DNA of 64,000 nucleotides from Chitinophaga oryziterrae (GTDB lineage: Bacteria; Bacteroidota; Bacteroidia; Chitinophagales; Chitinophagaceae), in the NCBI RefSeq assembly GCF_009758125.1, contig NZ_WRXO01000002.1:372001-436000 (forward strand), written 5' to 3'. Below are positions 8,816 to 17,544 of this stretch, piece after piece; positions within the stretch are counted from its first letter, which is position 1, and each line of letters opens with the position of its first letter. The notes beneath the pieces were generated by a model. That model had not been told where the DNA came from, did not search any database, and saw only the letters and a list, made by a program, of their open reading frames with translations. Position numbers and translations under genes: made by a program.

Positions 8816-9658
8816 CTATGCAAAAGCGGGCGCATAATCCCTGGCAAAATCTGCGAAACTGCGTGGGGGCTTGCCGGTTGCATCTATTATGCCCGATTCT
8901 ATGGAAGCCGCTTCTTCTTTGGCGTAGTGTGCGTAGTCTTCTATCAGTCCGTCTGCCTGCCATTCCGGGAAACCAACCTGTAATACAGCGTCTTTCATTG
9001 CCGCTGGTGGTACATCTATGAATATGATTTGTTTGTTTAATGCTTTGGAGAGTTCTTCCGCCATTTGATAATGGGTGATAGCTTCCGGGCCAGTGAGGTT
9101 GTAGATCTTATTCTCATGTCCTGGTTGAGTTAAAGCCACCGCAGCTACATCTGCAATATCCCTGATATCTACTGCACTGATCCTGGCATTGCCAACGGCA
9201 GCAAAGAATTTCCCTTGTTTAATAGGTTCTTTGAAACCCAGTAATCCCTGCATGAATAGGTTAGGTCTGAGAAAAGTATATGTCAAACCTGATTCCCGGA
9301 TCTTATCTTCCACTGCTGCGTGATAGCGCAGAAAACGTACAGGTGAGTATTTATCTGCCGCCCATTGAGACAGTTTTACGATGTGTTTAACCCCTGCTTT
9401 TTTAGCCAGTTCCACAAAGGTAATCTGTTGGTTCTCTGCCTGTTCTGAGGAGTTGGTCAACAGGAAAGCTTTTTCTATCCCCTGTAAGGCTTTTGAGATA
9501 GAAACCGGGTCGTTGAAATCGCCTTGTATGGCTTCCGGGATATCTTTGTTGGGAGAGCGGAGCATTGCATGGAAGGGGATACCTTGTTCTCTGAGTATTT
9601 TTACAAGTGTTGATCCAATATTTCCCGATGCGCCTGTGATAAGAATTTTGGGTGCCAT
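8816..9658 (-). CDS. NmrA-like NAD(P)-binding protein (atypical SDR)
   Basis: The protein begins with the nucleotide-binding motif ILITGASGNIG and continues with the atypical-SDR pattern seen in NmrA and quinone oxidoreductase 2-like proteins (AFLLTNSSE, then VKLSQWAAD, then TFLRPNLFMQG). No YxxxK catalytic pair is obvious. This fits the family, whose members may be redox sensors or quinone reductases. I chose the ATG at 9658 (280 residues) over an upstream ATG at 9679 because a TAnnTTTG box covers 9677-9684 and would place the transcription start downstream of that ATG. It leads a three-gene minus-strand group with Crp/Fnr and SDR genes. Confidence 0.85.
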   Translation of the reverse strand: MAPKILITGASGNIGSTLVKILREQGIPFHAMLRSPNKDIPEAIQGDFNDPVSISKALQGIEKAFLLTNSSEQAENQQITFVELAKKAGVKHIVKLSQWAADKYSPVRFLRYHAAVEDKIRESGLTYTFLRPNLFMQGLLGFKEPIKQGKFFAAVGNARISAVDIRDIADVAAVALTQPGHENKIYNLTGPEAITHYQMAEELSKALNKQIIFIDVPPAAMKDAVLQVGFPEWQADGLIEDYAHYAKEEAASIESGIIDATGKPPRSFADFARDYAPAFA

Positions 9659-9676
9659 ATATTTGTTTTTATATGT

Positions 9677-9684
9677 CAAAATTA
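9677..9684 (-). promoter_or_regulatory. -7 promoter box for the NmrA-like gene
   Basis: TAATTTTG on the minus strand matches TAnnTTTG. It overlaps an alternative upstream ATG and therefore supports the downstream start at 9658. No convincing -33 box is seen. Confidence 0.45.
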
Positions 9685-9726
9685 GGGTTAACCGTATCCG
9701 TGGAATTGTAAGAAAACGAAAGTTAC

Positions 9727-10566
9727 ATGAAAATCGCTTATATCTGTTATGAAGGACAGTTGTTGCAGGGTTTATCCGATGAGGATTCTTTATTGTTGAA
9801 TTTCCTGCAACAAAAGGGTTTGGATATTCATCGGGAGGTATGGACAGATGCTTCCGTGAACTGGGAACAATACCAGCTTGTTATTTTAAAATCCCCCTGG
9901 GATTATATAGATAATATAGACGCATTTTATGACTGGCTTTCTACACTGGAAAGTTTGCAGATACGTTTATTGAATCCTTATGATATTGTCAGATGGAATA
10001 GTGATAAACATTATATCCGCGAGATGATGGACGCTGATTTACCGGTGATTCCTGCTATATATATTGAGAAGGGAGCGCAGCCTTTATGGCCTGCCTATTT
10101 CAGTAATTTTAATACAAATAAGCTGATCGTGAAACCATGTATCAGTGGTGGATCTAAGAATACCTTTGTGGTGACGCCAGGTAAACTGCCTGCGTTAGTG
10201 TTCGATGAAGCGTTCATGGTGCAGCCTTTTATGCCGGAGATACTGGAAGGAGAGTGGTCTTTCCTCTTTTTCAATGGTGTTTTCAGTCATTGTTTGCTGA
10301 AGAGACCTGTAGCCGGTGAGTTCAGGGTGCAGAAACAGTTCGGCGGAAGTGCAGAACCACAGACGCCTCCTGCTGCTTATTTAGCAACAGCATTGAGCTT
10401 TGTAGAGCGGTATGCTAAAGGGTGCTTATATGCGAGGGTAGATGGAGTGGTAAAAGAAGGGCGGTTCTTATTGATGGAGCTGGAATTAATAGAACCGCTT
10501 TTGTTCTTATCTACCCCTGAACAGTATGAGCATTATTATCAGACATTGAAGCAAATTGTTGTTTAA
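9727..10566 (+). CDS. ATP-grasp domain protein
   Basis: The 279-residue protein has the ATP-grasp layout. Residues 1-90 form an N-terminal alpha/beta domain (VILKSPWDYIDN). The central part has RWNSDKHYIREMM and LIVKPCISGGSKNT, the ATP-contact lysine and glycine loop. The C-terminal part carries MVQPFMPEILEGEWSFLFF and a metal-binding-like LMELELIEP. The family ligates a carboxylate to an amine or thiol (glutathione synthase- or RimK-like fold); the substrate here is not evident. It is divergent from the NmrA-like gene and its last 56 bp overlap the 3' end of the convergent PARG-like gene. Confidence 0.78.
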   Translation: MKIAYICYEGQLLQGLSDEDSLLLNFLQQKGLDIHREVWTDASVNWEQYQLVILKSPWDYIDNIDAFYDWLSTLESLQIRLLNPYDIVRWNSDKHYIREMMDADLPVIPAIYIEKGAQPLWPAYFSNFNTNKLIVKPCISGGSKNTFVVTPGKLPALVFDEAFMVQPFMPEILEGEWSFLFFNGVFSHCLLKRPVAGEFRVQKQFGGSAEPQTPPAAYLATALSFVERYAKGCLYARVDGVVKEGRFLLMELELIEPLLFLSTPEQYEHYYQTLKQIVV

Positions 10567-11389
10567 AGATATTCAGTGTCTCCTGTTTGTCTGAAGGAGA
10601 ATAGATAGCGAATACCACGCGTTTGAATGCTTTACTGAATAATTCGCGCTGCAGGTGTTGCGCAAACCATCTGGCTACCTCCCTGGTATCATTTCTGAAT
10701 ACACCACAGCCCCACGCACCCAGTACCAGTGTGCTTTGTTGTTGTGCAACAGCCAGTAACAACAGTTTTTCTATCCTGTTGAACATGACAGTTGGGATGT
10801 GATCTACTTTCTCCGGTTCATTCATTTTAACAGCTCCGGCGTTTACGGCAGGGGATGTAATAATGGATACACAGTAATGTTCATCCAGCAGTTGATCATT
10901 ATCATCTCTGAATACCGGCACTAGCGGGGAGTAGAGCATATGATCCGTATAGAGGCATGAATCATGTAACCTGTTTATCTGGTACATCTCCATTTTATTA
11001 ACCTGACAAGCATATAACCCACTGGCCCTTGACAGGGTTTCTTCCTGGGAATGAGCGCCTTTGATAAATCCTCCTCCTGGGTTTTTCGCGGAAGCGAAGT
11101 TGAGGCAGCATACATTTTCCTGACCTTCTTCTACAATGAGTCTCCTGGTCGCAGCGAAAGTACTTTCCGGGGTAACTTCTATCTTACAGATTTCGTTATT
11201 GAGCTGTGTATCTAAACGTGCAAACTGTTTATTTTCAAAGTCTTCCGGTGTGTAGTGGACCGTGTTTTCCACTGCATAGGCAAGGTCTGTGCTGATATCG
11301 ACGGGTTTATTTCGTCGATTGATATAATGGCCTGCGGCCATTATATCTAAAGTTTGTTGGGCGATTTCCACCCTGGCATTTCTGTTCAT
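10511..11389 (-). CDS. Bacterial PARG-like protein (TIGR02452/DUF2263 family)
   Basis: The 292-residue protein carries the signature of the microbial poly(ADP-ribose) glycohydrolase family. It has NFASAKNPGGGFIKGAHSQEE near residues 96-117, with the GGG loop followed by the catalytic QEE pair, and a macrodomain-like core ending in LVLGAWGCGVFRND. Known members cleave ADP-ribose polymers or ADP-ribosyl linkages. I chose the start at 11389, just after a perfect inverted repeat, over an ATG at 11434 that would put this repeat inside the coding sequence. The 3' end overlaps the ATP-grasp gene by 56 bp tail to tail. An ADP-ribosyltransferase-like gene lies about 7 kb away on the island, but no direct link is shown. 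Confidence 0.88.
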   Translation of the reverse strand: MNRNARVEIAQQTLDIMAAGHYINRRNKPVDISTDLAYAVENTVHYTPEDFENKQFARLDTQLNNEICKIEVTPESTFAATRRLIVEEGQENVCCLNFASAKNPGGGFIKGAHSQEETLSRASGLYACQVNKMEMYQINRLHDSCLYTDHMLYSPLVPVFRDDNDQLLDEHYCVSIITSPAVNAGAVKMNEPEKVDHIPTVMFNRIEKLLLLAVAQQQSTLVLGAWGCGVFRNDTREVARWFAQHLQRELFSKAFKRVVFAIYSPSDKQETLNIFKQQFASMSDNNAHTVQG

Positions 11390-11393
11390 TTTA

Positions 11394-11416
11394 CTTTGTG
11401 TTAATCTGACACAAAG
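11394..11416. promoter_or_regulatory. Perfect inverted repeat (candidate operator) before the PARG-like gene
   Basis: CTTTGTGT-N7-ACACAAAG is a perfect 8-bp inverted repeat lying 5-27 bp upstream of the chosen ATG. The position suits an operator or an mRNA leader hairpin. The binding factor is unknown. Confidence 0.5.
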
Positions 11417-11447
11417 AAAATGGTTTTTCAGCATATAAACAAAAAAG

Positions 11448-12866
11448 CTATTTGATGGCAGCTTTTTTATCCATCCATTCTATTAATAACAGGGTGAACG
11501 TAAAACATATGATCATGGGGAAGAATTGGTAGCGGAGTACGTTTATTGTAGCAAAAACGCTGAAGGCGAAATTGATGGAGAGAAAAGCGGTGATCAATAT
11601 TAATGTTTTATCCGTATTAAATTTTCTTGCAATCATACAGATGACAAATAAGATATTCATGACGAAAAAGAGTGGTGTGAAAGGAAATAGTATTTTATGC
11701 TGGATGGTAGCAGAGACGGCGGTTACTTTTCTGCTTTTATAATTGAACCAATACTGCGCTATAGGATCTACGGTCTCTTTTCCCAGGTTATATACTTCCA
11801 GTTTTTCCAGTGGTGGCAGGCAATAGTTTTTTGCATTGGTTAGCATATAATACCTGGCAAATGCCCATGGATTGTGCCTGATCAGGTAACTGCCATATTC
11901 TTCAAATATGATAGAGGCCCTTCCCCAATCGGCTATTACATTATATCTGTCTGCGGGTTTGAAATGCTGTTTGTAGTATTGCTTTAACGGTGCTTCTGAC
12001 TGACGGATGAAGAAATTAGCCACATACTCTGATAATATTTCCTGCATATCAGGAGGGGTGTTTCTAAAGAATTGTTTTGTGATATGGTCTACCTCTCTGG
12101 ATGCTTCCGAAGGTAATTGCGTACTATCAACATTTATCTGTTTATACATGTACAGCGCATTATTGGCCAACTGCCAACCGGTGAATAATGAAAACTGATG
12201 TTTACCGGTTAGTTTGTAAGCGGCGTTACGTTGGTCATTGATAAATATCAGCACTAATGCAGTTCCCAGTATAATTCCGGTTGCTTTTACCCAGATGCGT
12301 TGTGTGGAAATAAGAAATGCCAGCGCAGAAATAAAAGGATAATACATGGCATTATTACGCACAGTGAAACAGGCGTATAATAAAACCGCGTGGGTAAATA
12401 TTTGGTATAGTCGTGGTCGTTGTACAATCCATATCAGTTGTGTAATCCACAATAAACTCAATGCTGCAAAGAGCGGATCGCTGTTTACATAATTGCAGAT
12501 ATATAAATTCAGTGGATTGAAGAAGAGGAAGATAAAGAGAATAATGCTGGTGATTTTTGCCGGCTTATAGAAATACAGGATGGTGTAATAGAAAATCAAT
12601 GCTGTAAATTCCAGGAAGAAGTATTGAAAGGCTACCAGCGCAGTGTCTGAGGTCGTTATTTTATGGAATACCATCAGGAATTTAGAGTATCCTATTGGCC
12701 ATATATTAATATCCAGATTAGCATAAGCTGCATACAGATAACTATAGGAGTCGGAGAAGAAATCCGCGTAAGGATAGAATAATTTGAAGATGATAAATTG
12801 TAATGCAAGGCCTGCTATTGCTATAATGAGAGATATGCGATTTGTTTTTATGAAACCGGAGAGCAT
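11448..12866 (-). CDS. Polytopic membrane protein, glycosyltransferase-like
   Basis: The protein of about 472 residues has some ten to twelve hydrophobic segments and a hydrophilic loop in the middle (about 240-350). An acidic first-loop pattern, FFSDSYSYLYAAYANLD near residue 37, resembles the D-containing first loop of GT-C/GT39-type glycosyltransferases and of polysaccharide-associated membrane proteins, but the match is weak and no family is assigned. The ATG at 12866 was chosen because a TAACTTTG promoter box covers the more upstream ATG at 12917. The gene follows no obvious partner; the PARG-like gene begins 58 bp downstream on the same strand. Confidence 0.6.
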   Translation of the reverse strand: MLSGFIKTNRISLIIAIAGLALQFIIFKLFYPYADFFSDSYSYLYAAYANLDINIWPIGYSKFLMVFHKITTSDTALVAFQYFFLEFTALIFYYTILYFYKPAKITSIILFIFLFFNPLNLYICNYVNSDPLFAALSLLWITQLIWIVQRPRLYQIFTHAVLLYACFTVRNNAMYYPFISALAFLISTQRIWVKATGIILGTALVLIFINDQRNAAYKLTGKHQFSLFTGWQLANNALYMYKQINVDSTQLPSEASREVDHITKQFFRNTPPDMQEILSEYVANFFIRQSEAPLKQYYKQHFKPADRYNVIADWGRASIIFEEYGSYLIRHNPWAFARYYMLTNAKNYCLPPLEKLEVYNLGKETVDPIAQYWFNYKSRKVTAVSATIQHKILFPFTPLFFVMNILFVICMIARKFNTDKTLILITAFLSINFAFSVFATINVLRYQFFPMIICFTFTLLLIEWMDKKAAIK

Positions 12867-12914
12867 AAATTTGTTTTGGCTGATATCTGAATATAAGTTG
12901 ATTAGATCAGCCTG

Positions 12915-12922
12915 CAAAGTTA
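12915..12922 (-). promoter_or_regulatory. -7 promoter box for the membrane protein gene
   Basis: TAACTTTG on the minus strand matches TAnnTTTG and overlaps an alternative ATG at 12917, which argues for the start at 12866. No clear -33 box is present. Confidence 0.45.
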
Positions 12923-12995
12923 TTTTCAGTCCTTAACATCGGATTAACTGTTTGGGAAACAACAATGAATGAAGGGTAGCGGTTTTTGGGGATAA

Positions 12996-14309
12996 CTATT
13001 TTATGATGCCTGGTAATAATATGCCATCGGGAGCTTTGAAATCTACGCCTAAAAGTTTTGTAATGATAGGAGCGATGTCTTCTACTCCCATAATGGGGAT
13101 AACAGTGCCTTTATTGATGTTTGCTCCATAGCCGATAAAGCCTGTATACATTTCCGGAAAGTTAGGATCATATCCATGGTGACCGCCACTTGCTGCGCCT
13201 AATTCATCTTTTAGTAAAACGCCTTCTTTATTTACAGAAGCTCCGCTGAAAACAATACCCGGAACAGCTGCGAGTGCCAGTGCTGCGCTGGAATCTGCGC
13301 CCATTTCATCCAGTTTGTTCCTGTCGTATATACTAAACAACTTTTTTTGGCTGTAGGGCAGGTTTTGCAGGACCTTTTTCACTTTATCGAGTGCTGCTTT
13401 GTTTTTAATGTAAAGGAAAGCGGATCCTCCTGCAGGCTGGAATTTTGCTACTTCCAGCAGGTCGTTTTGTTTCAGCCAGATGTTAGGTCTTAGAACACCA
13501 TGGATGTCCATAAATCCATGATCTCCCACGATGAGTATGGTAGTACTGTCTTTTAAACCGGAGCGTTCTACCGCTTCCAGTACACCGCCAATGGCATTGT
13601 CTGCATTGGCCAATGCGAGTTTAACTTCTTCCCCTTCCCGGCCTGCGCCATGTTCGGCGCCATCTACACAGGCGAAGTGCAAGGCCAGGAAGTTAGGTTT
13701 ATAGGTTTTGAAGATGTAAGCGGCCATTCTGCCGGCGTTGGTATCCATGCTTACGAATTCTTCGCTCATATTTTCTCCGTTCAGTTTGCCGGTGGCATTC
13801 TGTTCTATTTCTTCTACAAGACCTTTGCTCGCGTATTTCCTGGATTCAGAGATCCTGTCCTCTGCATGGTTATCATCCCATATTTCCGGAATGGAGTAGT
13901 CGATCCCTTCTCCTACGCTAACCGGCCATTGTACAGCGCTGGTGGTGAGTCCTTTTGCTTTGAGTGCCTGCCATATGGTAGGGGCTTTGATATCTTTCAG
14001 GAACCAGTTCCAGTTACCGGTACTGCCAACGGGTGCGTTGTAGTAAATACCGCTTCTTGCCGGCATGGCACCTGTGAGCATGGCCACATGGGAAGGGTAG
14101 GTATAACTGGGGAACACACTTTTCATTTTTTGGGCGTATAAGCCGCCATTTTTTAAGTGTTGGAGGTTAGGGGTGGGATATTGACTATCCAGGTAAAATT
14201 CGGGCCGTAAGCCATCAATGCTGATGAGTATGACGTGTCTGGATGATTGTGCAAGGCATGCGACTGACATCACCATTGCGGTGGCAAACGTGAAAAGTGG
14301 GCGAACCAT
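12996..14309 (-). CDS. Secreted ectonucleotide pyrophosphatase/phosphodiesterase-like enzyme
   Basis: The 437-residue protein has a signal peptide (cleavage near CLAQ) and the alkaline-phosphatase-superfamily fold of ENPP enzymes. Metal ligand D32 lies in SIDGLRPEF and the nucleophile T70 in SYTYPSH. The second metal set is in CVDGAEHGAG and in GDHGF near residue 260. Such enzymes hydrolyse nucleotide pyrophosphate or phosphodiester bonds in the periplasm or at the cell surface. The gene lies 15 bp after the FecR-like gene, on the same strand as the sigma factor and anti-sigma factor. The trio therefore looks like one operon, which is unusual because FecI/FecR pairs in this phylum mostly precede SusC-type receptors. 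Confidence 0.9.
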   Translation of the reverse strand: MVRPLFTFATAMVMSVACLAQSSRHVILISIDGLRPEFYLDSQYPTPNLQHLKNGGLYAQKMKSVFPSYTYPSHVAMLTGAMPARSGIYYNAPVGSTGNWNWFLKDIKAPTIWQALKAKGLTTSAVQWPVSVGEGIDYSIPEIWDDNHAEDRISESRKYASKGLVEEIEQNATGKLNGENMSEEFVSMDTNAGRMAAYIFKTYKPNFLALHFACVDGAEHGAGREGEEVKLALANADNAIGGVLEAVERSGLKDSTTILIVGDHGFMDIHGVLRPNIWLKQNDLLEVAKFQPAGGSAFLYIKNKAALDKVKKVLQNLPYSQKKLFSIYDRNKLDEMGADSSAALALAAVPGIVFSGASVNKEGVLLKDELGAASGGHHGYDPNFPEMYTGFIGYGANINKGTVIPIMGVEDIAPIITKLLGVDFKAPDGILLPGIIK

Positions 14310-14324
14310 ATAAAAATGAGTGAG

Positions 14325-15419
14325 TTATTTGAAGTGTAATGTATTATTTTTTTCATCGAAATAGCAGTCGATGTCCGTTACCATTTTCAGGTTATCTATG
14401 AATACGGAGATCGGCTGATTTCTGTCTACTCCACCGGCGAACTTTTTGTTCATAACAGCTGGGTTGTCAATACTTACATTTATACCAAACCAGCGTGGCA
14501 ATACTTTTGATATCTCTTTCAGGTCGGCAGCGTAGAAGTAATAGATCCCTTTTTTCCAACCGAGTACGCGGTTTTTATCAAACTGTTGGGTGTTTATTCC
14601 ATCTGCATCTGCTATCGCTTCCATACCTGGTTGTATAGCTACTGTTTTGTTACCGCTGATCAGGTTTACAGCGCCTTGTACCAAAGCCACCTTTACCATA
14701 CCCGAATCATAGGAGTTGACGTTAAACTCTGTTCCCAATACCTGTACGCTATTATGTGGCAGGTGTACGATGAAAGGTTTCTTTTCGTCTTTCGCAATCT
14801 TCAGGTATGCCTCTCCATTGATACTGATCTCCCTTGTATTACCAGTAAAGGAGAAAGGGAAGCTCAGCTGGCTGGCGGAGTTTAACCATACTTCCGTACC
14901 ATCCTCTAAAGTGATCTTGTAATCCTTTCCTATAGGTACAGTAAGGCTGTTAATGCCTGTTTTTTCTTTTCCTATGACAGTATAGGTGAGGGTATGTTGT
15001 GTATTGTTAAGTTGTGCGTCTCCTGTGGCTACGTCTCCTTTCTCCTTGCTGAGATCGATGACCTGGCCGTTGGACAGTGTTAATTGTATCGTATTCTTAG
15101 CTATTGATACTGTTTTTTTATTTGGTAAGAAGTACAAACAGGTTGTTACGCAAATGCCGGTTACAACAGCGGCCGCTGCCAGCTTTTTGATAAAATGTAT
15201 GTTGGTTTTTGACTTTTGTAATATGGTGGAGAGATCGGCCCATTCTATTTCACTAACACCATTGGCGGGAAGCGCATTGTTTAATGCAATCCAGCGCTCA
15301 TGGACGGTATTATCTTCGGCAATAAGTATATCTATCTCAATAAGCTCTGCGCTATCGAGGCTACCGGCTATTTTACCTGCCAATAAGTAATCAATTTTAT
15401 CATCATCCTGTTTCATCAC
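14325..15419 (-). CDS. FecR-like anti-sigma factor
   Basis: The 364-residue protein has a short cytoplasmic N-terminal domain (DYLLAGKIAGSLDSAELIEID), a single membrane span near residues 78-98 (LAAAAVVTGICVTTCLYFL) and a periplasmic FecR domain. The domain is marked by TVPIGKDYKITLEDGTEVWL, INGEAYLKIA, FIVHLPHNSVQVLGTEFNV and VALVQGAVNL. The C-terminal part (FGINVSIDNP and ITVFIDNLK-like segments) resembles the signalling STN-interacting region. It should restrain the adjacent ECF sigma factor until an outer membrane receptor signals. No receptor gene is adjacent; the next gene is a phosphodiesterase. The start may be the first or second methionine. Confidence 0.92.
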   Translation of the reverse strand: MMKQDDDKIDYLLAGKIAGSLDSAELIEIDILIAEDNTVHERWIALNNALPANGVSEIEWADLSTILQKSKTNIHFIKKLAAAAVVTGICVTTCLYFLPNKKTVSIAKNTIQLTLSNGQVIDLSKEKGDVATGDAQLNNTQHTLTYTVIGKEKTGINSLTVPIGKDYKITLEDGTEVWLNSASQLSFPFSFTGNTREISINGEAYLKIAKDEKKPFIVHLPHNSVQVLGTEFNVNSYDSGMVKVALVQGAVNLISGNKTVAIQPGMEAIADADGINTQQFDKNRVLGWKKGIYYFYAADLKEISKVLPRWFGINVSIDNPAVMNKKFAGGVDRNQPISVFIDNLKMVTDIDCYFDEKNNTLHFK

Positions 15420-15453
15420 TATGACTTATAGACACGGTTTTAATAGAATAGCA

Positions 15454-16005
15454 CTATAGGGATTCCCATTTTTTCAGCCTGGTACGTAAAGTTTTCAGCG
15501 CTTTGACCATATGATTCATCACCGTATTGCGGCTGATGGCCAGGTCTGCCGCTATTTCATGATAGCTTCTGTGTTCCAGGTAAGCGAGATTGAAGACTTT
15601 AGCGGCGGCCGGGGAGAGATCATCCATAGCGGCGGTCAATTCTTTCTTCAGCTCGGCATTTTCGAGATGGTAAGTGGGTAGGATGAATTCTTTAGGTAGC
15701 GGGATATTATTTTCTCTTCTTTTACGAACACCTTCATTACGAATAAAATTGAATGCCCTGTTTTTAATACTGTTAGACAGATAGCCCTTAATAGATGTTG
15801 TGACTTGTTTATATAAGGATTGCTGCCAGAAATCTATGAAAAGATCCTGAACAAGGTCCTGCGCTTCGCATTCGTCCTTTACAATGGACAAAGCGAGGAC
15901 GTATAACCACTTCCTGTTGTTATTATATAGGTAGTTAAAGGCCTGTAAATCATGTGCCTTTAGCCTTTCCAGCAGAATAACATCATTTCCATAATCTGGA
16001 GACAT
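15454..16005 (-). CDS. ECF RNA polymerase sigma factor (FecI-like)
   Basis: The 183-residue protein has sigma region 2 (AFNYLYNNNRKWLYVLALS, then AQDLVQDLFIDFW near residues 48-60) and region 4 (LSPAAAKVFNLAYLEHRS, then YHEIAADLAISRNTVMNHM). This two-domain form is typical of Bacteroidota FecI-type sigma factors controlled by FecR proteins. The FecR-like gene is 34 bp downstream and the phosphodiesterase gene follows. The factor likely activates its own operon or a distant receptor locus. Confidence 0.92.
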   Translation of the reverse strand: MSPDYGNDVILLERLKAHDLQAFNYLYNNNRKWLYVLALSIVKDECEAQDLVQDLFIDFWQQSLYKQVTTSIKGYLSNSIKNRAFNFIRNEGVRKRRENNIPLPKEFILPTYHLENAELKKELTAAMDDLSPAAAKVFNLAYLEHRSYHEIAADLAISRNTVMNHMVKALKTLRTRLKKWESL

Positions 16006-16185
16006 TCACAAATATTGACTCTTTTTGAAATAAATGATTGGTCGTACAAACATAAAGTTTACTTCTCAAAACTGCAACCCTATAACATAGATTTAATACG
16101 CCCTTCTAAATATAACTAATAGTCTTTCTTGTGATAAATAATAGGATGTTAAGGGTTTGGTTAATCTGATGTTAATGGTGTATTG

Positions 16186-16226
16186 GCAATTGAAAACTTA
16201 TCATGATTAGGTGAATTTTCAATTGC
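16186..16226. promoter_or_regulatory. Inverted repeat in the gap before the CPBP-like gene
   Basis: GCAATTGAAAA and TTTTCAATTGC form a perfect 11-bp inverted repeat with a 19-nt spacer, in the 293-bp gap between the divergent sigma factor and CPBP-like genes. It could be an operator or a structured leader. No other feature was found in this gap. Confidence 0.4.
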
Positions 16227-16298
16227 TGTTTCCTATGTCCATTAAATAACGACTTAAATGTATAATATTACAATAGGCTATACTCTGATTATTACTAT

Positions 16299-17222
16299 AT
16301 GGCAAAATCCCTAAAGCAATATTCCCCTTTCTTACAGCTAATGATCCTCATTGGCCTGTTTATTAGTTTTTCTATCCTCGCTGTAATCTTTGATAGCATC
16401 ATCACTCCCATAGTTAGCGGTTATAAAGTCACCGATCTCCGGGATGCCGATATGTCCCTTCCAAAGGTGCTTATTATATTGAAAATATTCGCTGTTACTG
16501 AACCTATCATTGTTTACATGCTTCCTGCGATGTTATTCACTATGCTGATATCTGCAAAACCGATAGAGTGGTTACAGGTAGATAAGTCTCTCAAATGGCA
16601 GGCTGTGGTACTGATAGTCCTTATTATGCTGGCAATATTACCTATGCAGGGCTTTTTAAACGAATGGAATCATACCTGGAACTTGTCGGAAGTATCCAGG
16701 AGGATGGATGAAAGGAACAGGGATATGTTGAAGGCATTAACGAAAGCATCGGGTTTTACTTCTCTTCTCGTAAACATTTTATTGATTACTACAGCATCAA
16801 CACTCACGAAAGCGTTCTTTTTTCAGGGAGTACTGCAGAAACTGGTTATACAGTTAATGCCCGGATTTCCCTGGATTGGCGTTATCATTACATCCGTAAT
16901 TTTCGGTGTTTCTTCTTTTGATGGATATTTATTTATATCGCAGTTTCTACTATGTCTTCAATTAGGCATCATCGTTTATCTGACCGGGAATCTATGGTTC
17001 GCTGTTTTAGGCCATTTTATTGCCGGTGTAGTAACAATGGTATTATTATACCTTTATCAGATTGGTGTGTTACTGCAAGATCCAATACAATACTCAGGTA
17101 TTGCCTGGTATAGTGCTGTTATCAGTTTTATAATAACTACTGCCTTAATATGGTACCTGCGTAAAAAATGGCCAAAACCAGTTGTAATAATAGAAGATGT
17201 AGAGGTAATAGGATCAAACTAA
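16299..17222 (+). CDS. CPBP-family membrane protein lacking catalytic residues
   Basis: The 307-residue protein has about eight membrane spans and aligns by eye with CPBP/CAAX intramembrane proteases through its C-terminal half (FFFQGVLQKLVIQL, then WIGVIITSVIFG, then NLWFAVLGHF). In active members the first motif reads EE-x-x-F-R-G. Here the two glutamates are Lys-Ala and the arginine is Gln. The histidine of the second motif is replaced by serine (FGVSSF). Only the third-motif histidine (GHF near residue 246) remains. The protein is therefore probably not a protease and may be a non-catalytic scaffold or immunity-like membrane protein. The reading frame is intact and full length. Confidence 0.8.
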   Translation: MAKSLKQYSPFLQLMILIGLFISFSILAVIFDSIITPIVSGYKVTDLRDADMSLPKVLIILKIFAVTEPIIVYMLPAMLFTMLISAKPIEWLQVDKSLKWQAVVLIVLIMLAILPMQGFLNEWNHTWNLSEVSRRMDERNRDMLKALTKASGFTSLLVNILLITTASTLTKAFFFQGVLQKLVIQLMPGFPWIGVIITSVIFGVSSFDGYLFISQFLLCLQLGIIVYLTGNLWFAVLGHFIAGVVTMVLLYLYQIGVLLQDPIQYSGIAWYSAVISFIITTALIWYLRKKWPKPVVIIEDVEVIGSN

Positions 17223-17426
17223 AGCCTTCAACTTTGCATACTGCAATAACGTAATGGACTTGCCATCTTTGATCTCTCCATTATCAATCATCTCCATTGC
17301 TTTATCAAGTGTTATTTCCAGCACTTCAATATCTTCTCGTTCATGTACAGCTGCACGATTGTATTTTGAATTACCGGCAAAAAGTCCAAAGGTATAAAGG
17401 GCATTAGCAACGATGATTACAAGATC
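17214..17426 (-). pseudogene. C-terminal remnant of a NudK-like NUDIX hydrolase
   Basis: The minus strand encodes about 70 codons without a start, preceded by an in-frame stop at 17427-17429. The end reads EDIEVLEITLDKAMEMIDNG, then EIKDGKSITLLQYAKL. This matches the C-terminus of GDP-mannose pyrophosphatase/ADP-ribose pyrophosphatase-type NUDIX proteins (EDIEVLEL followed by GEI-DGKT). The catalytic NUDIX box is absent, so this is a decayed fragment. Its last bases overlap the end of the CPBP-like gene. Confidence 0.65.
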
Positions 17427-17491
17427 TCAACAGATAATGATTCTATCGAGAAGTACTAAATACAGGACACATTTAAATTTAAAACAACTGT

Positions 17492-17522
17492 GTTGGGATA
17501 GCAGTAGCTCATTATAAATTTG
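17492..17522 (+). promoter_or_regulatory. Bacteroidota promoter for the small secreted protein
   Basis: TTG at 17493-17495 and TAAATTTG at 17515-17522 are separated by 19 bp, an excellent match to the -33/-7 promoter of this phylum. The start codon is 22 bp downstream. Confidence 0.75.
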
Positions 17523-17544
17523 GATACATCTAAAAAAAAATCCC

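Noticed and set aside
12996..14309. Alkaline phosphatase PhoA/PhoX
   Set aside because: The nucleophile region SYTYPSH and the CVDGAEHGAG and GDHGF sites fit the ENPP phosphodiesterase branch instead.
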